Assembly: GCA_034434335.1 (NCBI GenBank)
Contig: DAOTZS010000111.1
Location: 1-12,974, forward strand
Origin: DAOTZS01 sp034434335
GTDB lineage: Bacteria; Chloroflexota; Anaerolineae; CG2-30-64-16
DNA: 12,974 nt
Direction: 5' to 3'
The notes below the pieces were generated by a model. The model ran no database searches. It was not told where the DNA came from and saw only the letters and a program-made list of their open reading frames with translations. The position numbers and the translations under genes are program-made. Positions 1-5,548 of this stretch are shown piece after piece; within the stretch, counting starts at the first letter, position 1; each line of letters begins with the position of its first letter.

Positions 1-1127
1 GAGCCAACCAGCTAACTGTCGCCGAGCGAGATGCGCGTTTGCGCCAGATCGCGGCAGATTATGCGCGCGATAACGACCTGGCACGGGCGCAGGCTGCCCT
101 GGACGAACTGGGCCTGGCCAATCCGGCTCAATTGCTGATTACTATGGCCGAGCAGGACCTCGACGCTGGCCAGCCGGCGGAGGAGATTGCCGCGTTGGCG
201 CGCCTGGCAGAGGCCCTTGGCACCCGCAGCCCCAGGCTGAGCGCTTACCTGACGCCTACTTATACCCCGAGCTCTATGCCGGCTACTGTGCCGGCCAGCC
301 CTGCCTATGCGGCCACCCCTACCACCGAATTGCCTGTCTCCACCCATACTCCCACACTGGCCCCCACTGCCACGGCCACACCACTGCCCCTATCGCCGCG
401 CGTGCGTGCCGATAAGACCGTGAACCTGCGCAGCGGCCCAGGCCTGGCCTATCCGGTGATCGCGCAACTGCGCGCTGGCCAGGAAGCCGAGATCATTGCC
501 CGCAACGAGAGCGGCGACTGGTGGCAGGTGGCCTGGGATAAGCCCGGACAGGCCTGGGTGGCCGGCATGGTAGTCAAGGTGAGTGGCCCTATTGATACCG
601 TGCCGGTGGCCACGGAGATTCCCCCTCCTCCGCCTACTGCCACGCCCGCCCCACCCAAACCCACATCGCCCCCACAACCTGCTGGCCCCGATTTTCGCCT
701 GGTCAGCGTGCGCCTGTGGACCGTGCAGGAGAACGGTGGCTGGTTCGACGGCCCCTCGCTGCACTGCGGCGAGAAGCGCGAGTTGCGGGTGTACGTCCTC
801 GACGCCGCGGGCAACCCCCTGAACGGCGTCACGGTCAAGGCTGTTTATGGCAACCAGGAAGAGGTGGTGACAGGTAGCAAAGGACCGGGCATGGCCGAGT
901 TTGTGCTGGGCGGCGGCCAGGATGTCTATGTGGTGCGCGATGTGGATGGCCGGCCAGTCACCAGCGATTACGCGCGCGGCATGAGCACCGACCCTCGCGC
1001 CATCCCGTATGAGACCCTGATGGGGGCCGGATTCTGCAACAGCACGGCAGACTGCGACCATTTCGTGTCTCAGCGCGGCTGTAAAGGACATTATTCATGG
1101 GACGTTGTCTTTCAGAGGGCCTATTGA
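1..1127 (+). CDS. Secreted or membrane-anchored SH3b-domain protein with TP linker (5' truncated)
   Basis: The reading frame is open from the window edge (first full codon at 3) to TGA at 1125-1127, so the true start lies upstream; the TTG at 39 is not needed as a start. In order it shows an alpha-helical, Ala/Leu-rich segment (about nt 3-230), a Thr/Pro/Ser-rich linker (about 250-390), a bacterial SH3-like domain (about 390-590, with the typical VNLRSGPGLAYPVI and GDWWQV motifs), a second Pro-rich linker (about 610-690), and a C-terminal domain (about 695-1124). That last domain contains a VLDAAGNPLNGVTV strand-turn like carboxypeptidase-regulatory or Ig-like folds, and several cysteines. 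SH3b domains usually bind cell wall or proteins outside the cytoplasm, so an extracytoplasmic position is inferred; any signal or membrane anchor would be off the window. The C-terminal domain resembles the end of the next gene, which begins 33 bp downstream in the same direction, so the two probably form an operon. Exact function is unknown. Confidence 0.8.
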   Translation, partial: ANQLTVAERDARLRQIAADYARDNDLARAQAALDELGLANPAQLLITMAEQDLDAGQPAEEIAALARLAEALGTRSPRLSAYLTPTYTPSSMPATVPASPAYAATPTTELPVSTHTPTLAPTATATPLPLSPRVRADKTVNLRSGPGLAYPVIAQLRAGQEAEIIARNESGDWWQVAWDKPGQAWVAGMVVKVSGPIDTVPVATEIPPPPPTATPAPPKPTSPPQPAGPDFRLVSVRLWTVQENGGWFDGPSLHCGEKRELRVYVLDAAGNPLNGVTVKAVYGNQEEVVTGSKGPGMAEFVLGGGQDVYVVRDVDGRPVTSDYARGMSTDPRAIPYETLMGAGFCNSTADCDHFVSQRGCKGHYSWDVVFQRAY

Positions 1128-1160
1128 GCCCGCTTCACCTGTCAGAGGAGCACTTCCGTC

Positions 1161-2891
1161 GTGAGAGAATTGCTTGAGAATGCACCACTCTTTGCCGAGC
1201 TGAACAGTCAGCAGCGCGAGCTAATCGCGCAGCGGATGGTGCTGGAAACCTACCGGGCTGGCGACATCCTCTATGCGCAAGGGAGGCCGGCCCATGCCAT
1301 GTATCTTATCAAGTCGGGCCGGGTGCGCCTGATCAACGAGCAACTGGCTGTGCTGGCCAACCTCACCCAGGGCAGCACGCTGGGGGACGCCGACTTGCTT
1401 ATGGGCCGGCCCTATGCCGCCACCGCGGAGGCAGCCACCGATGTGGCGGTATGGGCCTTGGCCGCTGACGACCTGGCTGAGCTGGTGGCCGCTCACCCGG
1501 AGATCGGCCGGCAGCTCAAAGCGGCTGCCGGCATCAGCGAGGACCAGTTCACCGAGCGCCAGCTACGCCGGTTGGAGTTGCTCAGCGGGCTGAGCCACGA
1601 GCAGATCCGGGAAATAGCCCGCTATCTGCGGCCAGTGTATTTTGTGGCCGGCCAGTTCCTCTACCGCCAGGGCATGCCCGGCGACGCACTCTACCTGATC
1701 GAAGAGGGACAGGTTGCAGTGCAAGCGCGCGGCCCCGATGGAGAGGCTCAGCCCCTGGCCTCCCTGGGAGCGGGCCAGTTCGTGGGCGAGACCGCCTTGC
1801 TCACCGGGGAGCCACACGCGTCTGATGCGGTGGCTCTGACCAATGTACAGGCCTGGGCCCTGGCGCGGCCCGACTTTGAAGCCCTGCTCTTGCGCTTTCC
1901 CATCCTGGCCCTGAACCTGAGCCGTGTCATGGGCCAGCGCCTGCGCCAGAGTTCGGCAAGGGCTGCCACCGCGACTCGGGTGGCCCCAGCAGCGCCTGTT
2001 TCCCTGCCGGCCGAGATGCCGGGGCCGCGCCAGGTGAGCCGGGCTGCGGGCACGACGGCCGGGCTGGGAGGGGCCGGCGAAAGCTTCGCCAGTTGGTTCG
2101 GGGCGCGCAGCACCGGCGCCAAATTGCGCCTGATAGCCCTGATCCTGTTGCTGATCTGGTTGCTGGGAGTGGCTGCCCCTGCCACCATTATCACCCTGTT
2201 ATCAAATGCCAGCTCAAATGGCGAGCCGGTGGCCGGGGCTGGATTCCAGCACCGGGCAGTGCTTCTGGCTATGGCCGTAACCGATCCCATACAGGCCACG
2301 CCTACCTACACGCCTTGGCCGACCAACACGCCCATCCCAACGCCGACCTTCACCCCTACGGCCACACCGACCGATACACCTGTGCCGACGCCGACCTTTA
2401 CACCGACGGAGACCCCCGTCCCGCCGACCAACACGCCTATCCCGCCCAGGCCGACTGCGCCTCCTGTCGCGCGGCAGGAGGCCGTAGCTGCCGCGGCACC
2501 CACTCCAGCGGTGCAGTTTGCCCTGGTCGAGATGCGCCGGCTGACCCCCTGCGAGAACCGCGGCAACCACCATATCTTTATCAAGGTGGTGGATGCGGCC
2601 GGCAATCCTGTGGACGGCGTGACGTTGGTACAGACGCCAGCCGGCCAGATCGGGAACGTGTTGGACAAGACAACCTCCGGCACCAAGGGGCCTGGCAAGG
2701 CTGAATTCATCATGTGGAAAGGTGCCGAATACGCGGTGTATGTTAGTGCAGATGGCGTGAATCCGACGAGCAGCGATATTGCCCAGCCTCTGCATTCTAA
2801 CTTCACGGACGAGGCCATCTGCGAAGATGGCGCGGGCGGCAACACTCTGTTCCACAACTCGTTCAGTGTCATTTTCAAGAAGATGTTTTAG
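1161..2891 (+). CDS. Membrane protein with two cyclic-nucleotide-binding-like domains and an extracellular C-terminal domain
   Basis: The GTG start at 1161 follows AGAGGAG (1144-1150). The 576-residue product has two CRP-type cNMP-binding domains (about residues 9-118 and 138-262), then a Pro/Ala linker, one hydrophobic helix (about 322-347, preceded by R316, K321 and R323, so N-in), a Thr/Pro linker (about 375-435) and a C-terminal domain (about 450-576). The phosphate-binding cassette of domain 2 reads FVGETALLTGEPHAS: the Gly-Glu (209-210) is kept but the usual ligand Arg is His219. In domain 1 the cassette is LGDADLLMGRPYAAT, with Asp76 for Glu and Tyr85 for Arg. Binding of cAMP or cGMP is therefore doubtful, and the domains may bind another ligand or be structural. 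No helix-turn-helix follows them, so this is not a transcription factor. The C-terminal domain shares DAAGNPxxGVT and KGPGxAEF motifs with the preceding gene. A role coupling a cytoplasmic signal to the surface is inference only. Confidence 0.87.
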   Translation: MRELLENAPLFAELNSQQRELIAQRMVLETYRAGDILYAQGRPAHAMYLIKSGRVRLINEQLAVLANLTQGSTLGDADLLMGRPYAATAEAATDVAVWALAADDLAELVAAHPEIGRQLKAAAGISEDQFTERQLRRLELLSGLSHEQIREIARYLRPVYFVAGQFLYRQGMPGDALYLIEEGQVAVQARGPDGEAQPLASLGAGQFVGETALLTGEPHASDAVALTNVQAWALARPDFEALLLRFPILALNLSRVMGQRLRQSSARAATATRVAPAAPVSLPAEMPGPRQVSRAAGTTAGLGGAGESFASWFGARSTGAKLRLIALILLLIWLLGVAAPATIITLLSNASSNGEPVAGAGFQHRAVLLAMAVTDPIQATPTYTPWPTNTPIPTPTFTPTATPTDTPVPTPTFTPTETPVPPTNTPIPPRPTAPPVARQEAVAAAAPTPAVQFALVEMRRLTPCENRGNHHIFIKVVDAAGNPVDGVTLVQTPAGQIGNVLDKTTSGTKGPGKAEFIMWKGAEYAVYVSADGVNPTSSDIAQPLHSNFTDEAICEDGAGGNTLFHNSFSVIFKKMF

Positions 2892-3039
2892 AGCTACCTG
2901 ATTAGAGTTTCAGCGGCAGCTAGTGCTTTGTTAGCCCGGATTCTACACTTTCCGGATTGACCGCCACCCCTACCCCGGGCCCGTGCTTACCTCCCGCGCA
3001 GCAGGACACCCCCTATCAGGGGGCGGGGAGATAGGCATT

Positions 3040-3080
3040 TAGGGGTTTTTGGGGCGGCTTCGCCGCCCCAAAAACCCCTA
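3040..3080. repeat. Perfect 19-bp hairpin, loop TTC
   Basis: Left arm 3040-3058 and right arm 3062-3080 are exact reverse complements, including a T5/A5 block inside otherwise GC-only stretches. This is the second hairpin of the cluster after the cNMP-domain gene. It could act as a transcription terminator or be a mobile palindromic repeat; the sequence alone does not decide. Confidence 0.85.
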
Positions 3081-3086
3081 CACTTG

Positions 3087-3133
3087 CCCCTTTCCCCCGC
3101 TCTCCCCTACGAGGGGAGAGCGGGGGAAAGGGG
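3087..3133. repeat. Perfect 22-bp GC-rich hairpin, loop ACG
   Basis: Left arm 3087-3108 and right arm 3112-3133 pair without mismatch. Pyrimidines dominate one arm and purines the other. The 3' tail AAAGGGGGTGAGAGGGG (3127-3143) closely matches AAAGGGGGGTGAGGGG at 9444-9459, next to another GC-rich hairpin, so both probably belong to one repeat family. Confidence 0.85.
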
Positions 3134-3275
3134 GTGAGAGGGGTTATGCACTAGCTACAAAACGCCGGAATCTACTTTACTTAACGAGCCACTAGGCCGC
3201 GGATGATAAGTCTCTCTGGCGACGCTCTCTCGGTGCCTGAGAGGCTTTATGTTCCTAAGGAAAGGAGGTTTTACA

Positions 3276-3920
3276 ATGGCTCTGCTGAACGAACAGATCC
3301 GCCAGGAAGTGCGCAAGATGCTGGCAGACCTCAAGAACCCGGTGACGTTCAAGGTCTTCACCCAGGAATTCGAATGCGAGTACTGCAAGGAGACCCGGGA
3401 GCTGATCGAGGAGGTGGCCGGCCTTTCGGACCGGCTTTCCGTCGAGGTCTACGACTTCGTCCGGGACAAAGGTGTGGCCGACAGCCTGGGAATAGACAAG
3501 ATCCCGGCTGTAGCGGTCGTCGGGGCTAAGGACTATGGTATCCGACTTTACGGCATCCCTTCGGGTTATGAGTTTGGCACTCTGATTGAGGACGTGAGGC
3601 TGGTCTCGGAAGGGGATTCTGGGCTGGCGCCGGCCAGCCGTGAACTGGTGGCCAAACTCAAGGACCCTGTGCACATCCAGGTTTTCGTCACCCCCACCTG
3701 ACCTTACTGCCCGCGAGCCGTGATGCTCGCCCACCAACTGGCTGTGGAGAGTGACCTCATCCGGGCCGACATGGTCGAGGTGATCGAGTTTCCCCACCTG
3801 GCCACCAAGTATCAAGTAATGGGTGTGCCGCGCACCGTCATTAACGAGACCATCCATATCGAGGGGGCTGTGCCCGAGCCAATGTTGATGCGGGAGCTTG
3901 GCCGGCTTCTGAAGAAGTAG
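3276..3920 (+). CDS. Candidate selenoprotein: two-unit protein disulfide oxidoreductase (glutaredoxin/thioredoxin fold) with in-frame TGA as Sec142
   Basis: Start ATG 3276 follows a strong AAAGGAGG (3261-3268, 7-nt spacer); the upstream ATG 3249 lacks such a site. Reading through TGA 3699-3701 in the same frame to TAG 3918-3920 gives 214 residues. Unit 1 has C34-E-Y-C37 after FKVFTQEFE, and a KIPAV cis-Pro motif. Unit 2 has VFVTPT-U142-P-Y-C145-P, and a MGVPRTV cis-Pro motif. This is the architecture and approximate length of archaeal and thermophile PDOs (two CxxC units, second normally CPYC). The TGA replaces exactly the first, attacking Cys of unit 2. Homology continues unbroken on both sides: VHIQVFVTPT before, AVMLAHQLAVE and DMVEVIEFP after. 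A SECIS-like hairpin follows. Five other genes here end in TGA, so a general code change is excluded. It would catalyse thiol-disulfide exchange in the cytoplasm; no signal peptide is seen. Alternatives are a nonsense mutation or a sequencing error (TGC or TGT to TGA). No Sec machinery lies in the window. Confidence 0.85.
3713..3730 (+). promoter_or_regulatory. SECIS-like hairpin just after the in-frame TGA
   Basis: GCGAGC (3713-3718) pairs perfectly with GCTCGC (3725-3730), leaving a 6-nt loop CGTGAT. The loop has GU at 3720-3721, nucleotides 22-23 counting the U of UGA as 1. In the E. coli fdhF SECIS the SelB-contacting loop GU lies at 23-24. Bacterial SECIS hairpins lie inside the coding region just after UGA, with a G among the first two loop bases, which holds here. 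A bulged U as in fdhF is not obvious. Support is by position and fold only. Confidence 0.65.
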
Positions 3921-3943
3921 GAAAACCGGACACCGGCGATTTT

Positions 3944-4005
3944 CTTCGTCGTAACGACTTTAGTCGCAGGACGCGCTGAAAGCGACTAAAGTCGCTACTA
4001 CGAAG
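3944..4005. repeat. 24-bp imperfect inverted repeat (palindromic intergenic element)
   Basis: Arm 3944-3967 pairs with 3982-4005 with only two mismatches (3954/3995 and 3950/3999), including a perfect 13-bp core CGACTTTAGTCGC at 3955-3967. The loop is 14 nt. It lies 23 bp past the PDO stop. It may serve as the 3' hairpin of that gene but has no T-tract. The core CGACTTTAGTCG is itself near-palindromic, and a related CGACTTCAGTCG occurs at 12138-12149, suggesting a dispersed repeat. Confidence 0.8.
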
Positions 4006-4136
4006 CCTACATCTTGTTCTTCTCAGGTTGCCGAGCCCAAGATGTGGGTGTCCCCAGAATTCGCCAGGGTCCAGGCAGGAAGATACCGGGCTGTGCTGTC
4101 TTCGCTAGCTCAATCCCACATTGGATTGTACCATAC
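4006..4136. other. Noncoding stretch upstream of the citrate synthase promoter, nothing recognised
   Basis: Between the palindrome at 3944-4005 and the promoter at 4137-4165 there is no convincing gene, RNA or repeat. A 76-codon frame that starts with TTG at 4014 runs across the promoter and into the citrate synthase leader, has no ribosome-binding site of note and shows no family resemblance, so it is not called. Confidence 0.5.
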
Positions 4137-4165
4137 TTGACCCATCTTTGCCCCTGGTTTATATT
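4137..4165 (+). promoter_or_regulatory. Sigma70/sigmaA-type promoter of citrate synthase
   Basis: TTGACC (4137-4142) and TATATT (4160-4165) are separated by 17 bp; each box matches five of six consensus bases. Transcription would start near 4172, giving a leader of about 100 nt before the GTG start at 4270. Confidence 0.75.
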
Positions 4166-4269
4166 GCCCCTGTGCAGGCTGGTTGAGCCCCATTCTGCAA
4201 AGTTGCCCGGGAATGGGCTGGAGCCCGCGGGGGCAGAAGGGTAAAGCTGCAGGGCAAGGAGAAGATGTG

Positions 4270-5427
4270 GTGAGCGACAAGACGGCGCAGAACACTATCC
4301 GTTCCGGCCTGGCTGGGGTCGTGGTGGCAGACAGCTCGATCAGTTACGTGGATGGCAATGCCGGCATCCTTGAATACCGCGGCTATGACATCCGCGACCT
4401 GGCTGCCTACAGCCATTTTGAAGAGGTAGCATTCCTGTTGTGGAATGGCCACCTGCCCACCCTGCAAGAGCTGCAGGAGATGAAGGCTCAGTCTCGGTCA
4501 TGTCGGTCCATGCCTGTAGAGATCGTGGTGGCCCTGCGCAACCTGCCGGCGAATGCAAACCCTATGGCAGTTATGCGCAGTGCGGTCTCGCTGCTCGCCC
4601 ACTACGATCCCGAGTCTGAGGACAACACGCCCATTGCCCACCAGCACAAGGCGTGTCGCCTTCTGGCGCAAATCTCGGAGGTGGTGGCTGCCTTCGCGCG
4701 CATCCGCCAGGGAAAGGACCCGATTGAGCCGCGCGCGGACCTGGATCATGCGGCCAATTTCCTGTGGATGCTGACCGGTGAAGAGCCCCAACCGCTGGCA
4801 GCCAAGGCCCTGGACCAGTATCTGTTGCTCCTGGCCGAGCACGAGTTCAACGCCTCTACCTTTGCTGCCCGGGTGACTGCCTCTACCGGCGCTGACCTGC
4901 ATTCGGCGATCACATCGGCACTGGGCACCCTCAAGGGCCCACTGCATGGTGCTGCTGTGCAGGAAGCCATGGTGCAGTTCATAGAGATAGGGAGTGTGGA
5001 AAACGTGGAGCCATGGTTCCGCAAGGCGCGCGCGGAGGGCCGGCGCATCATGGGCCTGGGGCATCGGGTCTACAAGGTGCGTGACCCCCGTGCTGCACCG
5101 TTGATGGCCAATGTCGAGAAAATGGTAGAGGCCACTGGTGAGCGCCGATGGTATGACATCGCGCGCAAGTTGGAGCTCACAGCCATGCAAGACCCCTACT
5201 TCCAGGAGCGCAATCTGAGTGCCAACGTGGATTTCTACTCAGCCCCTCTCCTCTACTCCCTGGGCATCCCGGTTGATACTTTCACCTGTATGTTCGCGAT
5301 GAGCCGCATCGTAGGGTGGACTGCCCACGTTTACGAGCAACAAGCCAATAACCGGCTGATCAGGCCGCTGGCAAACTATGTTGGGGAACATCAGCGGCCC
5401 TATATCCCCATTGAACAGCGCCAGTAG
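4270..5427 (+). CDS. gltA: Citrate synthase (type II-like short form)
   Basis: It condenses acetyl-CoA with oxaloacetate to citrate, the entry step of the TCA cycle, in the cytoplasm. The frame is open further upstream, but GTG 4270 is chosen because AAGGAG (4256-4261) lies 8 nt before it and the product then begins close to the conserved GLAGVVVADSSISYVDG segment. That gives 385 residues, normal for the 370-390-residue bacterial short form. Catalytic residues are visible: His226 in GPLHGAA, His265 in the signature GLGHRVYKVRDPR, and Asp321 in ANVDFYSAP. RGYDIRDLA near the N-terminus is also typical. It has its own promoter and is monocistronic, converging with dnaK. A 2-methylcitrate synthase cannot be excluded from sequence alone, but no prp genes are nearby. 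GTG 4267 is an alternative start. Confidence 0.93.
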   Translation: MSDKTAQNTIRSGLAGVVVADSSISYVDGNAGILEYRGYDIRDLAAYSHFEEVAFLLWNGHLPTLQELQEMKAQSRSCRSMPVEIVVALRNLPANANPMAVMRSAVSLLAHYDPESEDNTPIAHQHKACRLLAQISEVVAAFARIRQGKDPIEPRADLDHAANFLWMLTGEEPQPLAAKALDQYLLLLAEHEFNASTFAARVTASTGADLHSAITSALGTLKGPLHGAAVQEAMVQFIEIGSVENVEPWFRKARAEGRRIMGLGHRVYKVRDPRAAPLMANVEKMVEATGERRWYDIARKLELTAMQDPYFQERNLSANVDFYSAPLLYSLGIPVDTFTCMFAMSRIVGWTAHVYEQQANNRLIRPLANYVGEHQRPYIPIEQRQ

Positions 5428-5472
5428 CCATTGGGCGTCGCCAGCCCCGAAAGTGGTGTGCCACCAGCAAGC

Positions 5473-5510
5473 GCCAGGGCCTCCACCCGACTCCGGGTGG
5501 AGGCCCTGGC
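5473..5510. terminator. Bidirectional intrinsic terminator between citrate synthase and dnaK
   Basis: A perfect 17-bp stem, 5473-5489 with 5494-5510, has a 4-nt loop ACTC and is followed on the + side by ATCTTGTTTC. It sits midway in the 121-bp gap between the converging stops at 5427 and 5549, the expected place for a shared terminator. The T-tract is modest on + and weak on -. Confidence 0.82.
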
Positions 5511-5548
5511 ATCTTGTTTCACCTTCTACCTACTGTGGTGGCCGGCTG

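Larger units (their letters stand above)
2918..3156. repeat. Hairpin cluster in the 384-bp gap 2892-3275, bounded by a 9-bp inverted repeat
   Basis: The gap holds no credible gene. Three hairpins stand side by side: a 6-bp stem 3009-3014/3018-3023 (loop ATC), a perfect 19-bp stem 3040-3058/3062-3080 (loop TTC), and a perfect 22-bp stem 3087-3108/3112-3133 (loop ACG). The 9-mer AGCTAGTGC at 2918-2926 recurs inverted at 3148-3156 and brackets the cluster. The hairpins may end transcription of the upstream pair, but there is no clear T-tract, and their near-perfect symmetry looks more like dispersed palindromic repeats. Part of the 22-bp hairpin and its 3' tail resembles the repeat at 9328-9508. 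Confidence 0.75.

Noticed and set aside
390..1091. 233-codon frame antisense to the SH3b protein gene
   Set aside because: The + frame has recognisable SH3b and linker domains; the antisense product has none.
3009..3133. CRISPR-like repeat array
   Set aside because: The hairpins differ in sequence and length and are not separated by regular spacers.
3249..3701. PDO gene as two separate proteins (stop at 3701 and restart at GTG 3720)
   Set aside because: The restart would begin inside the second thioredoxin unit after its active site, leaving two incomplete folds; the frame and homology are continuous across the TGA, and no ribosome-binding site precedes 3720.
3699..3701. TGA read as Trp or Gly through a variant genetic code
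   Set aside because: Five other genes in the window (stops at 1125, 5549, 7499, 8119 and 10918) end naturally in TGA at family-typical lengths.
4014..4244. Small gene upstream of citrate synthase
   Set aside because: TTG start without a ribosome-binding site, overlaps the citrate synthase promoter and leader, and has no recognisable features.
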